Source: Bugula neritina
Lineage: Eukaryota > Bryozoa > Gymnolaemata > Cheilostomatida > Bugulidae
DNA length: 60,000 nt
NCBI GenBank assembly: GCA_964035545.1
Contig: OZ037770.1
Span: 5,129,662 to 5,189,661 of the forward strand
Direction of reading: 5' to 3'
Of this stretch, positions 38,559 to 51,808 are shown piece after piece. How positions within the stretch are numbered: position 1 is the stretch's first letter; each line of letters starts with the position of its first letter. A program made the translations under genes and the position numbers. The notes below the pieces were generated by a model. It searched no databases and had not been told where the DNA came from. It saw only the letters and a list, made by a program, of their open reading frames with translations.

Positions 38559-39266
38559 TTAAAACTCAACATCTCCCCGCCGCTGCTGTTCCTCGCTAGG
38601 TCGTCGGCCTTCCTTCTTGGCACGGAAGATGTCCGCTACCGCGCCGGGTAGCGTCTCCTGGAGTCCGCACAGCTCCTTGACGTTCTGGTACAGAGTGGGG
38701 TTGCCGTGGAGCGCCTGGACGTTGTTTGGGTGGGTTTCGGTCCGAAAATGGCCGTGCTCCCACCAGTAGACGGTGCCCTCCTCTAACTCTGTTTCTACGT
38801 CAAAGCGAGCGGGTCCCCCGTCTCGCATCTCAATGTGCAGGCATTGCTTACAGTCCTCTACCGGCCGGCGGCTCATGCCGTCGGCGTTCCCATGCTTCCG
38901 GCCTGCAAGGTGCTCTATCCGGTAAGAGAACTTGGCAGGAATTTCTAGCCAACGAGCCACCTGGCTCAAGGGCTCTGCACGTTTACACAACCATATCAGT
39001 GATGCATGGTCTGTTCGCAACCGGAACGTTCTCCCATACAGATATGGTCGAAAATGCTTGACTGCCTTGACTACTGCTAGGAGTTTTTTCCTAGTGATGC
39101 AGTAGTTTTTCTCGGTGGCAGCGAGAGTCTTGCTGTAGTAAGCCACGACCACTTCACTTCCACCCTGGACTTGAGACAGAACAGCTCCCACGCTGTGGTC
39201 ACTGGCGTCAGTGTCCAGGAGGTCCTCTCCAGCTGAATCAAAGTACGCCAGAAGTGGCACTTCCAT
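38559..39266 (-). pseudogene. Gypsy copy 2 RNase H
   Basis: Shows LLDTDASDHS, RTDHASLIW and HGNADGMSR, but the catalytic Glu motif reads TRKKLLAVVKA instead of TRRELLAVVKA. Lys replaces the metal-binding Glu, which should abolish activity. The linker RAKKEGRRPSE follows. Confidence 0.9.
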
Positions 39267-40571
39267 TAGCCGTTGCTTGAGGTGATCGAATGCCTGCTGC
39301 TCTTCCTGTGTCCACTGCCACCAGACCCCCTTTGCATCAGCCGATTTAACGGCTGAGCCACCCCTGCAAAACCAGGTATGTACTGCCGGTGGTACTCTAC
39401 CAGGCCGAGGAATGCTCGCAGCTCAGGGAGGTCATGGGGAACAGCCCACTCCTTCACAGCCTGTACCTTCTCCGGGTCGGTAGCGACCCGTCACGGCCAA
39501 CCACATGGCCCAGGTACGTGACTTTCGGCTGCAGGAGTGCACATTTGGAGGGCTTCAACTTCAGTCCAGCTGCCCGGAGACAGTCAAAGACCTCTCGCAG
39601 ACAACTGACATGAGTCGAAAATTCTAGGAAGATGACAATGACGAGAGGAGTGTCTTCCAGTGTAATCCACTGAGAACCTGCTCCATGAGCCGTTGGAAAG
39701 TTGCCAGGGCGGACGTTAGTCCAAATGGCAGTACTTTCCACTTCCAGAGCCCGTCGCGAGTGATGAACGCTGCTTTGTCCTGAGCGTCAGGACTGAGCGG
39801 CACTTTCCAGTACCTACTAAGCAGATCCAAAGTACTAGAGTACTTGCTACTCGCACCGTGGGCAGGCTCAATCAGGTCCCGGTCGAGAATATCCTGCACC
39901 TGCCGGCTCACCTCCTTCTCTGGGCCTAGACGCCGGGTGGGCTGCCTGATGGGAGTGGTGCCGGCTGCCAAGGGTATCTCGTGGGAGATAACCTTTGTCA
40001 GCCCCATGTCTCCACCGCCACCACTGAAGACATCACTGTACTTTGCGAGTAGTTGAGCCAGTACTTGGCGTTCAGTACTACTCGTACAGTTGCCACACGC
40101 TCCATTGCACAGGTCAGCCATCCGCTCCGGGACTGCTCCTCGGCTGGTGCGAGGAGGGTTTCCCTGAGAATCGGCCACTGTTGCCAGTGCCGGACCCACA
40201 TCCGCCTCCGGGATGGAGTGGTACTTCCCCACCAGCGCTCTGGCCAATAATCGGACAGGTTCCGTGAAGGGGTCGATACACTGCACGAGGAGCTCTTGCG
40301 GACAGTCTAGCCGATTCAGTCTGTTTGCTAGTCGGATCGCTCCGTGCGTTCCTTCAACCACCCCCAGGCAGACGATCCCCTTGCAGTTGACTCTGCAGCG
40401 GAGAGTCACCTGTGATCTTCCCGGAGCTGTGCAGTCCCGCACTTCCTGGACTCCGCCCACCAAGAGCCTGCCAAACTTGTCAACACAGACAAGTTCCTTC
40501 CCAGCCATCACCACCACTGACTTCTGGAAATCCATGTGGCACTGGTGTTTCTCCAGAAACGGCATTCCCAA
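39266..40571 (-). pseudogene. Gypsy copy 2 reverse transcriptase, doubly deleted
   Basis: Compared with copy 1, about 48 codons are missing in frame between IEPAHGA and SSKYSSTLDLLS, removing the LVRKKDGSWRF region. A second deletion of about 13 bp near 39,635-39,650 removes the YLDD box and shifts frame: copy 1 reads WKTLLIYLDDVIV, this copy WKTLL and then out-of-frame sequence. PFGLTSALATFQRLM and LKPSKCALLQPKVTYLG remain, in different frames. 39266-39457 holds the connection region. Confidence 0.92.
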
Positions 40572-41199
40572 GGATGGCGTCCTCCTTCAGCTGGCTGACT
40601 ATGAAGGTCTCGTGAACCGTTTGATCACGGACGCGCCCAGGCAGTGAAATGTTGCCGTAAAAAGGAGTGCATCATCCGTCCGCCAACGTACCATGCACAC
40701 CTTCATACGGCTCCAGGCTCGCCCGCTCTCAGGCACCAAGAGTGTCAAAGAGACACCTACTCAACAGGAAGGTAGTGCACCCAGTATCCAATAGGAATGT
40801 GACAGCTCTACCCGAAGTTTTTCTAGGCAGGAAGTAGCTGCTTCCATACGGCTGGGTGTTCCTGGAGTGGTCAGTCTCTAGGGGAGACACAACTCGGGTT
40901 CACACAGCGGGCCTTTTCTAGGTCGTCTTGGAGACGATGGGGGTTTTCTGAGATCGGGAGGGCAGCTTGGGGTACTCTTACGAGTAAGCTGAGTCCTCTT
41001 CCACGACCTCCTCGGGTAACCCCGCGAACCGGTTACGGAGTGACCAGGCTGGAGGATCGGGTAGACCTTGCGGTCTCCGAGATCTCCGTGGTGCCTGCCA
41101 CTCAGTATCGGCAGACTCTGGGGAGGTCTCTTCTGTTACCCTCCGAGCCCTATCCCGGATGGGATTAGCGTGAGGCCCACGGGTGGCAGAAGTTACCAT
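40572..41199 (-). pseudogene. Gypsy copy 2 protease and linker
   Basis: The protease motif TFLLDTGCTTFLLS is readable near 40,765-40,810, and the C-terminal LGMPFLEKH lies at the start of the next frame (about 40,565). A proline-rich linker frame covers 40978-41199. Frameshifts separate the parts. Confidence 0.85.
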
Positions 41200-42095
41200 G
41201 AGCCTCGGGTGTTTAAAGCCCTCTTGCCTCCAGGGCAGTGCCTTCTCACATGTTCATGCGTTCCGCACCCCCAACAGGTGAGCAAAGAAGGGCGGACAGA
41301 GTCAGCCCGCAATCGGGGAACCTGCCTGTCCGCCTGGTTGCGTTGCAACTCCGTCACCGTAGCTTGCAGGTCTTTCAACATGTTCATCAACATGGTGAGC
41401 TGCGTCTGCTCGGGCGACTTAGTTGCTGCTGCCGCCACCTGTGAGGTTGGAGGTGGGGGTGTCTTCCTCGTCTTTGACTACTTGGTGTGCTGTGTAGCTC
41501 GCCCTCCGAGGCTCTTCCACCTGAAAGTAGGCCTTGCCCATCTCCAGTGCTTCTTCTATGCTGCTGACCCTGGCGACCAGCCAGTACCGCTGTAGGTCCG
41601 GGTAGTTCATGCTCCGGAAGAACGCGTTATAAACGAGGCGCTTCCGGTCGTTGCCAGTGGCGTGACCAAAAGTAGCCTGAGCCAGGCGCTCTACCTTTTT
41701 TGCGTGGTCTTCCAGAGGTGTCCTCCGGTCTCTCCTCATAATTTGTAGGTGGTCTCATGCTTCTTCAGCTGTCAGGGCGAACCGGGTCCTGAGAGCCCGC
41801 ATGATGTGGGCTTTATCGGGTCCAAGAGCGAAACTCCGGCCCGGCCTGTCAGACAGGCCCGAAGTTGGAGGATGCGCACCCGAGCTGACCATTCAGCAAT
41901 GGTGGCCACATCCTCAAACTCTCGGATGAACTGTTCCACGTTTCCCTCTCCTCCAAAACTCAGGAGCTGGAGGTGGTACCTGTCACCAGGTGGCGCCTGA
42001 CCTTGCCCCTGCAATCTCTGGAGGGCTGCGAACAACGCCTCGATAGTGAGGGTTGGTGTCTTCTCTGCCTCAGGGGCTAGGTCCCCTGGGGCCAT
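41193..42095 (-). pseudogene. Gypsy copy 2 gag
   Basis: 41772-42095 opens with MAPGDLAPEAEK and has FGGEGNVEQFIREF and LRACLTGRAG (capsid start). 41419-41739 holds the capsid end, and 41193-41438 holds a CCHC knuckle, CWGCGTHEHVRRHC. The three frames show two breaks. Pairwise comparison with copy 1 supports the gag start at the ATG near 42,095. Confidence 0.9.
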
Positions 42096-42125
42096 CTTGT
42101 CCTTCTTGGCAACTAGCTATTCGAA

Positions 42126-42144
42126 AATCCTACCGCTGCCACCA
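42126..42144 (-). other. tRNA-Leu primer binding site of gypsy copy 2
   Basis: The + strand reads AATCCTACCGCTGCCACCA, one mismatch from the same animal tRNA-Leu 3' end as in copy 1. It is one base from the LTR edge at 42146. Confidence 0.82.
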
Positions 42145-42145
42145 A

Positions 42146-42460
42146 TGTGATAAAACTGTGGGTTTGAATGTAGCTAGTTGCCTTGCATGCTCGTTATGAA
42201 GAACAGGTTGAGAAATTGAGTATAAATGACAGTAGCTTTATTGAGAAGAATTATATAGTAGGTATGCATCCAGTGAGCCCCAGTAGTAGACTGAACTACA
42301 CTGGCATTTCGGGAATCCGAAATGCCAAACATCGGCATTTTGGCACTTCGGTACTTTGGCATTTCGGAAGACCGAAGTGCCAACCTCGGACAACAACAGG
42401 AGCACACAAAAGAAAGCAACATTAGTAAAAGAAAAGCAACATTAGTAAAAAAAATAATAC
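42146..42460 (-). repeat. 5' LTR of gypsy copy 2 (outer edge unknown)
   Basis: Starts TGTGATAAAACTG right after the primer site. The - strand has a poly(A)-type AATAAA within about 100 bp (ctcaataaagc). No partner LTR is present, so the outer end is a guess. It carries the TTCGG/CCGAA inverted repeats described separately. Confidence 0.5.
42302..42388. repeat. Nested CCGAAATGCC-type inverted repeats
   Basis: GGCATTTCGG pairs with CCGAAATGCC across a 4-nt loop (about 42,302-42,325). GGCACTTCGG pairs with CCGAAGTGCC across about 20 nt (about 42,342-42,381). A further ggcatttcgg lies between. Confidence 0.8.
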
Positions 42461-43165
42461 ATAATTTCGGAATGCATATTTCAATAAAATTACATTATGC
42501 TGAAAGCTTTAACCCTTACGCAATCAATGGACCATATATGTCCCTCAAAGCGACACTATACACAGATCAATGGACTATATATGGTCTTTTACGAATATAA
42601 ACAATAGCGCTTACTTTAAATTTCCAGTTTTCAACCGGACAGCCTAAAAGTTTTTGTAATTGATGTTGATGGTGCAGCTTAATAATTTTTGGGATATTTA
42701 TAGCTAATAAATTTGATTAAATGAATAGCTACCAAGACAGCTGTTTGCTTTTCAATTTAATCCCTAAATTTCAAAATTATCGGTAAATTTTAACGCTACT
42801 TTCAAATGCAAGAAACTGCTGTAAAATTATATAGAGCCAGTTTAGTTTATTCTGATTACATTTAGAAGAACATCTAAATAAACAGAAATGTTAAAGTCAC
42901 TATATTTTGAATCATATTACGCGTTAATTTTTATCATTTTGAATTTTCAATTTTAAAATGGCGGCTTTGAGAGGTCAAATTAAAATGACTGACTTTAGCT
43001 AGAATTAAGGTCTCCCGTCACTTTAAGAATCTTTTTATGATAGAAAATACTCTTAAAATTATATTACCCAGCTTATTTAAGGCCAAAATCAAGTGTAACT
43101 TTTTAATAATGAAATTGAAAGTTATGCAAGATTTATTAGCAATTTTTGCAGTATACTCTAAGCCT
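42461..43165. other. No gene seen
   Basis: AT-rich. It includes two similar tatatggwc-type phrases at about 42,520-42,590 (caatggaccatatatg and caatggactatatatgg). Confidence 0.5.
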
Positions 43166-43501
43166 AGGGTCACACTGTGCGTATTTTCGCATGCGAAAAT
43201 TGAAATCACAAGTAGCAAAGCTGTCCACTGTACGCGTTGAGAAAACATTTGCACTTGTCGCTCAGCATTCTCAACGCAAGTGCGAATCGTCTCTGTCGTC
43301 GTCACCTAATTGGCTGGTAGTTATTCAGCGAGCCCAATTTCTTTATTTTAATGCTACATTCCAGTAAAATGCGTTTTATTGAAAGCGAGTGCGATTTGAA
43401 AATGAAAGCTTTATTTATCGCGCATCACTGACGCTACAGTGGACATCTTTGCTACTTGTGATTTCAATTTTCGCATGCGAAAATACGCACCATGTGGCCC
43501 T
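43166..43501. mobile_element. MITE with ~75-bp terminal inverted repeats
   Basis: The left end AGGGTCACACTGTGCGTATT and right end (read inversely) AGGGCCACATGGTGCGTATT continue as matching arms through cgcatgcgaaaattgaaatc and acaagtagcaaag. The central part has no ORF of interest. Target duplication is unclear. Confidence 0.85.
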
Positions 43502-43736
43502 TGGCTAACGAAGCATAAAATTACGTAACTTCAAAGTTGATCGCTAAAGGGTCAACAGTTATTACCGTACTTAGGCATTAACAAGCTAGCTTACTTACCT
43601 ATAATTACAGCATTAAAAACGATACGCAACAGTATTTATAATACTGATGCACGCAGTTATTTCAGGACAATAGAGGATGAGAATCCATTACACATATCAT
43701 TGTCATTGCAACTGAACACATTCTTGTACTGACGGG
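43502..43736. other. Short spacer
   Basis: Nothing recognised. Confidence 0.5.
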
Positions 43737-44398
43737 TTATTGAGCAACTACCAGACGCTCCCTGTTGCTCTCACAGCCATCACAGGTCTTCCCGTACAAG
43801 CTTACCAGGTGCCCAGAGACCGGCTTCCTGCTGTTTGTAGTGAGTACTTCATAGGCTTCCTCCCCTGACTTCATGGTCAGCCCTACATCTTCCTCCTGCA
43901 TGGAGAAGACTATCTCCACTAACGAACTAGCCAACAACTCTACATGCTCCCTGAAAGCGTTAACACGCTGTACCAGGAACTCACCATGCTTGTCCAATCG
44001 ATCCAGACTGTTTGCAAGCCCAACACCTTCAAGTGCTTTTTCAGCTGCTCCCAAGTCAGAAACTTTTTTACAGTTTACACTGCGTGCGATCTGTAGCCTA
44101 GAAATGCCCAGGCTCGCCACAGTGTCACACCACATGCTCTTCTTCTACCAAAGGCCTGCCAAACTTCTAATTTTTAACACAAGCAAGCTTGCGCCCAGCC
44201 AACATTACCGCAGACTTGTTAAAGTCGATGTGGTACTTGTATCTTTTTAAGAATGGCACCCCACATCAGCTCACATATGCCATAGAATGGAATATACGGT
44301 CTGTCTGCCAATGTATTGTGCTTCTCTTCATATGGTTCCAGGTTGGCCCATCTCATGCACTTGGCTTGTCAAAGAGACATCTACTCGCCCAACCCACA
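43737..44398 (-). pseudogene. Gypsy copy 4: protease-RT linker fragment
   Basis: The open part 43737-44135 aligns with the region before the RT in copy 1: GEFLVQRVNAF against GEFLVQCVNPF, and KTCDGCESNRERLVVAQ against KDACDGCESKRKRLVMAR. Further right the protease end is recognisable but frameshifted. The fragment is cut at about 44,398, where LTR-like sequence of another element begins. Confidence 0.8.
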
Positions 44399-44470
44399 TC
44401 AAGAGAATCTATAAAGAGACTACTGTTTCAAGTTTACACAACACCTTCACTTGATCAACAGCAGGCCGGA
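44399..44470 (+). repeat. Truncated 5' LTR end of a second LTR element
   Basis: aagagaatctataaagagac through ttgatcaacag is homologous to 45302-45369, the end of the LTR below. Confidence 0.55.
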
Positions 44471-44833
44471 GCTGCCACTACCACAATCGTCGCCAAACTA
44501 ACTGTCACCCAGAACGTTAGGGCACCTCTCTGCCTTATTCTGCCACCTCTAATAATGCACAAGGAAGATACAAAGCCTGATCCGCCGAATCCGATGACTG
44601 GAACAGCCGGCTGGGAACTACCAACGTTTGTCACCCCGGATTATATATATCTCTATGTTATTGTTACTCATGTGTTTTATTTAGCACTGCCTAACTAATC
44701 ATAATGTACTGTTCTGATTACTTTCATATTTTTTTCTCTTCTTTCTGTTTTATCTTGTAAGACGCTTTTTTTTGTGGGAAATCGAATTGTTTTCATTTTA
44801 ATGAAAGAGGAGATGCTTTTCGAAGGGGGGAGA
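44471..44833 (+). pseudogene. Internal remnant of a + strand LTR element with polypurine tract
   Basis: Lies between the two LTR-like pieces. The + frame to 44698 ends in a hydrophobic stretch (YIYLYVIVTHVFYLALPN), possibly the membrane end of a lost envelope-like or pol tail, unproven. A clear polypurine tract, GAAGGGGGGAGA, at about 44,822-44,833 abuts the next LTR. Confidence 0.45.
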
Positions 44834-45370
44834 ATGTAATGGATACTAATTAGTTTCCTCACTTGTTTTTAAAGTTCTAGTATGTATTTCCGTCATTATT
44901 ATAATTGACTTGGCTCAACATTTAGAATGCTTTAAAATGTTGTAATTATAGCTAAGCTCTTGGCATATCATTCTAATTCCTAAAGTATTCTAGTTATAGC
45001 TAAGCTATTAACGTAGTGAATAGCATAACGATTTGAGAATTGCTCTTCCTATTTTTGTTTCTTCGTAGTATAGGTACTTTATGTGAGCTGATTTTTGGCT
45101 AAAGTTGGGCGGTTAAAGAGGTCAGGAAGCACAATTTGATCACTTGTTTGAATTTCGGGCAATCTCGGCACCGGAACTCCGACATCCGTTCGAACTTCGG
45201 CTGACAATCCGACCATCTTTCGAAAATTGATTTTTGCTAGTATATAATAGAACAAGCACACTGTGTTATCCAGTCTAATACCAAAGCTTGCCCAAGACGC
45301 ATCCAAGGGAACAATAAATAGACTAATATTTCAAGTTAACACAACACTTTTATTTGATCAACAGTAATAG
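44834..45370 (+). repeat. 3' LTR of the + strand element
   Basis: Begins TGTAATGG right after the polypurine tract. It contains a TATA-box-like TATATAATAG at about 45,240, AATAAATAG near 45,311, and ends near TTTGATCAACA. The order U3, TATA, poly(A) signal fits an LTR. A ~45-bp internal near-duplication (attatagctaagct) lies at about 44,945-45,012. The element family is not assigned. Confidence 0.6.
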
Positions 45371-47538
45371 GCTACGCAGATTGCTACATCTATTTCATAA
45401 ACCACCCAAAATTACTACAATACTAATAGTAATATACAAATAAAATAAGACTCTGAATATCAGTATCAATGTGAATATGATTGTTTATGATATTGTGGTG
45501 TAATATTTGTGTTAGTATGTATTGTAGTAATATTTATTGATAGTGATAATAATTATTATTAACGATTACTGTGCTAATTCTTAGTTTTATTGTTTTTAAT
45601 TATTAAGCTTAATGACTATGCTGCTTATTATATTTTATCTACACAAATGCAGTACCCGCGGCAACATCCATAGGCAATTTTATTTAATCGTTATGGTTAG
45701 ATTATACCATGATATTTTAAATTAATTTGATATCATTTTGGCAATAACCAAATTCGTAAACAAGGCCACATGTTGATAGTGTAATTGTCGATTGTTTCTT
45801 AAACTTTCAACTGGTTCTTCTTACAGTGTTTCTTCAACGTTTTTACTCTAATATATGTCAGAAAGTTTGCCATTTGTATCTGCATGTAAAATTGCATAGC
45901 TTTTAACATAATTTAAATGGTTTTATAATCTGTTAGTGCATTAGTGAGCTCTTGTACTTGGTTTTCACAGATTGTGTTATTTTATACACACTCTAAAATG
46001 AATCGGATTGTATTGCGGTCATTAAATAAATCAAACTGTTTAAGTATAATTATACAGCTATAGAAGTTTCATCACTGCTTCTTAGGTTGGTTTCAGTTAT
46101 TATACTTTGTTAGAGTTTGTTGTGTAGCATTCCTAGTTGGTTCAAGTTATGTTTAGGTATTTTATTATAGCTACTTTGCCTGTCTCAATACGTTATAGTA
46201 TGTTATTGTTTAACATCTATTTGTTTAGGAAGGGTAGTATTTGAAGAAATCTGTGTGAAAAAGCAAACTAAATTATCTCAAGGTGTGTTCTCAGCGTCAT
46301 GAGTGTTTTGTATGTTTGCTGAAGTTAAGTTTTGAGGCTATTGTTATAGTCGGAGTTTAAGTTGTTTTCATGTAAAGGTTTTCATTACTTTTCTATTTGT
46401 AATATTTCTATATAATTTATTTTAGTGATCTCCTAATCTTTAGTATAAGTTGATTTAATGAATACCATACATTAGTATTTCCAGTTCATCTGCATTGAGA
46501 TGCACAGCTTCTTTAGGATTTTCTGTTTCAAACATATAATTTATTGCACAGCCAACAAAATAGTTTTATATTACTGAGAATGGTGGATACATTTTTTGCA
46601 ATAGGAAATATGTAAAATATGTGTTTAACAAACCACCTAATCAAAGTGTATGTGTCGACCCAATAAGATATTTGATTTATGGATGTTGTAATTGCATAAT
46701 CCAAATAATAGGTGAGCTATTGGTCAGCTATATGACTATGGCTCTACATGGTCTAGGGGTTAGAGCTTAGAGGGTTTGCCTAGTTAGCAGAAAGTGATGG
46801 GCTCCCCCCCCCCCCCCCTGGACAAAAGCCATTGGTGATGTTAGGAAGGTTTCATCCTACTTAAATGATTCTTTTTATTTTGTCAAGATATATATAGTAA
46901 TATACAAATATAACTGTTGCATTTACTGCTAAACATGAAATAAGCTACCAAGCTAGCTATATGCTTTAACTTATTACTAATTTAGCTACAGTTTATTTTA
47001 TTCGGAATAACAATAAAATGCACAAATGCATTTCATGGTATATCACATACTGCTATATTACAACTCTTTCTTATTATATTTTGTCTATCTTTTACCTTCA
47101 AGTTTAAGGTTTGTGCAAGATGGCTTCTTATAGAAGCATTGTTACTGTAGGTGGCTTGCTGGTGGCTTTTTTGCTTTCTGTTATGTGCTAAATATTAATA
47201 CATATATTACACTAAAATCTATAAATATTGTTTAAGTGGAATGACATCGTTAAGAAAAAAATTCAGTCATAATTGCTCCTGTGCCCCATCTGAATAATCC
47301 CTTAGCCATATTTAACAAAAACCCTTTCATCAAGGTTTTCTCATATGGATGGTGACTATATACCCTTGTGTGAGCTTTTTTTATATGACTATGACTCTGC
47401 TATAGTCATATAGTAATATGCTATATTACTTGGCTCACACATTACTTGTTTCACTGCTTTTGTGTTAATGTTTTGCTTCTTTCAGAGGTAATCCTGTTAT
47501 TGTTTTAGATGACTGTATGTGTTTGGATGTGAAATAAG
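45371..47538. other. AT-rich non-coding stretch
   Basis: A C14 tract lies at about 46,805-46,819, preceded by a degenerate A-box-like tggtctaggggttag. No coding signal. Confidence 0.5.
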
Positions 47539-47581
47539 ATGTCAAATCTGCTGGTTCAGCCTCCAACTGGTGGATCTCTGG
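47539..47581 (+). CDS. Possible first coding exon, product unknown
   Basis: ATG at 47539 opens MSNLLVQPPTGGSL and reaches a donor CTGG/GTACGT after 14 codons plus 1 nt. It sits downstream of acceptor-like TTTCAG and TTTTAG signals. The peptide is plausible but too short to identify. Confidence 0.2.
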
Positions 47582-47645
47582 GTACGTGTATTTAAACTAT
47601 TTAGTCAACTTCTGACTTGGCTGATTGTCACTGTGAATATAGTAA

Positions 47646-47704
47646 GCACCAATATTCTACCTTACACTAATATTCTACCTTACACTAATAGTCTACCTTA
47701 CACT
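47646..47704. repeat. 18-bp tandem repeat, three units
   Basis: Unit aatattctaccttacact, the third with one or two changes. Confidence 0.9.
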
Positions 47705-48913
47705 GGTTCAGGTGACTAGAAAACACAGGTATTCCGGTAGTTGTGTAGGTATCTTTACCTCACTGTCTCACTGTCCTCACTCTAAACCCTCTTCTAGTAA
47801 TCGCCTCTTTTTAGCATTATATATGTATATTGAAAGTAGAAATAGTAAAACTATAGCCAAGTCTCTTATCAGTCATACAAATTAGGAGATAATACCAAGT
47901 GTCACTGTGTATGTAACCTATTTTATTAAATGATGCAATTAGGTATAGCAGTGCATAGGTATGCTGAAAAGTATCATCTTTCATCATCAGTATGAGTGAA
48001 TATCTCAAATTCCACGCTATTGGTTCTCTACAATTGTTCTTCTACAACAGAGTTTCTATAAATAGCTAATCCATGCTTGGTCTCATTACACACAAGTTGC
48101 TATGCTAGCTTGACTAAACAGAAATCACTACTTATATATTATGAAACAATTAAGAGTGTAGCTATAAGTTGTATGTTTTATTGAGTTTAAATAAATACAA
48201 AACACACATTTTGAAAAAGGTGAACATAAGCTACTAGGCCACATATTTCAATAACACTGCATCTAGTAGAGGTCTGTAACCTTATAGAGTTATTCATGGG
48301 ATTTCAACTAATTTCACTAATTTCCTACATCTCTTCAGAAAACATGGCTCTGTGTTTATAATCATGTGACAATATTAGGTTCATTTATAAGAGTCTGTAT
48401 TGCTGGGCGCTGGTTATTTGATATAGCTGTGACTGGAGGTGTAGAGCACTGTGTAATACCTCTCAGATTCATATTGCGCTGTTGTATTATTATAACTATT
48501 TAGTTTGTGTGTATTACTACTACTATTGAATGTTGGTACAATGTTGCATTTATCTAACATTGCGTAAACTGCTATATGTGGTGGGAACATTCCAAGATGT
48601 CCTTGGAGATCAGTGCTTCTTTAACATGACTTCTCATACTCCACAAACTGTGTCAAGTCAAATAAAAATCTATCACCATCTGCTTGAGTCACATCTTATT
48701 AACTTTAAAGTGTTTGAAGGAAAGGAATATGAGCGATGATTATATATTTATATAAAATAAGATTTATAAGTATTTCAAAACCCATGAATCAGATTTGTTG
48801 ACCTGATACTTTTTTCAACCTTTTTTGAGAAAATTTATGTACTTCAACAGTACTGAAAATATGCAGGTAACCATATTTTCCTACTTTATATAATATTATA
48901 TTATATGTTTCAG
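47705..48913. other. Mostly non-coding; one weak + strand ORF
   Basis: The + frame 48530-48739 (69 codons) has a coding-like second half (GDQCFFNMTSHTPQTVSSQI) but no firm splice or family support. Confidence 0.35.
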
Positions 48914-48989
48914 ATAGAGCTGCTACACGTTAGCGGATACTTATTACCAAGAAAGACAATCTACCATTTTGTAACCATGGCAACTGGTG
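48914..48989 (+). other. Possible 5' exon with start codon
   Basis: Acceptor ATGTTTCAG lies before 48914 and a strong donor GGTG/GTGAGTG at 48990. Within it aaccATGGcaact is a good eukaryotic start context (ATG at 48977), giving only four codons before the donor. This could be a 5' leader exon of an unidentified + strand gene. Confidence 0.22.
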
Positions 48990-51299
<2,310 letters not shown>

Positions 51300-51733
51300 T
51301 ATATACATAATGAATGTCATTTCACTATATAACAAGAAGAAATAGGCTGCTATTTTTACACTTCTGTGCAGTAATTTAAAAGCTTTGATAGCTTAACCTT
51401 CTTCATCTGGATAACAAATTTTAGCGTGGGGTGTGGGTTAATAAAAATGTAATCACAAGAACATGTACATAACTTAATTTCTCCATTATTGCACCAACTA
51501 TCAATATTTACTTAATAACTAAACCCTATATTTAGCCCAGTGTTCAGTATCTAACTAATATGTATGTACTATATACACTGTCCACCTGTTGAGTGTTATT
51601 TAAAAAGTGAAAGAAATTCTACAACTATAGTCATATTTGACCCATCACTATTATTACACATATCAATGTGTAAAATTAGTAAAAATAATTTAGTGGAAGT
51701 ATTTGACAAGAATGCAAGATTGCAAAAAATTTA

Positions 51734-51808
51734 GCCCACTCCGAGGATTGAACCCCTACCCAATGGGTGCAAAGGAGACGCTGTTTACCACGAAGCCAAT
51801 GCATCATC
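51734..51808 (-). repeat. tRNA-like sequence, SINE head or tRNA pseudogene
   Basis: On the - strand an A-box-like TGGCTTCGTGG (51798-51788) lies exactly 44 nt upstream of a consensus B box, GGTTCAATCCT (51754-51744). The acceptor stem does not pair, so it is not a functional tRNA. Confidence 0.5.

Larger units (their letters stand above)
38277..42145 (-). mobile_element. Gypsy copy 2: gag to integrase N-terminus (5' part)
   Basis: Runs from the primer site at the right to the integrase zinc-binding region at the left, where TIR element copy B interrupts it. It is collinear with copy 1 but clearly diverged at the protein level, so it is a different subfamily or an older insertion. The integrase core, tail and 3' LTR are missing. 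Multiple lethal changes are listed in its parts. Confidence 0.92.

Noticed and set aside
46741-46819. A-box-like tggtctaggggttag suggesting a tRNA
   Set aside because: No B box at the expected distance, and the following C14 tract breaks any fold.
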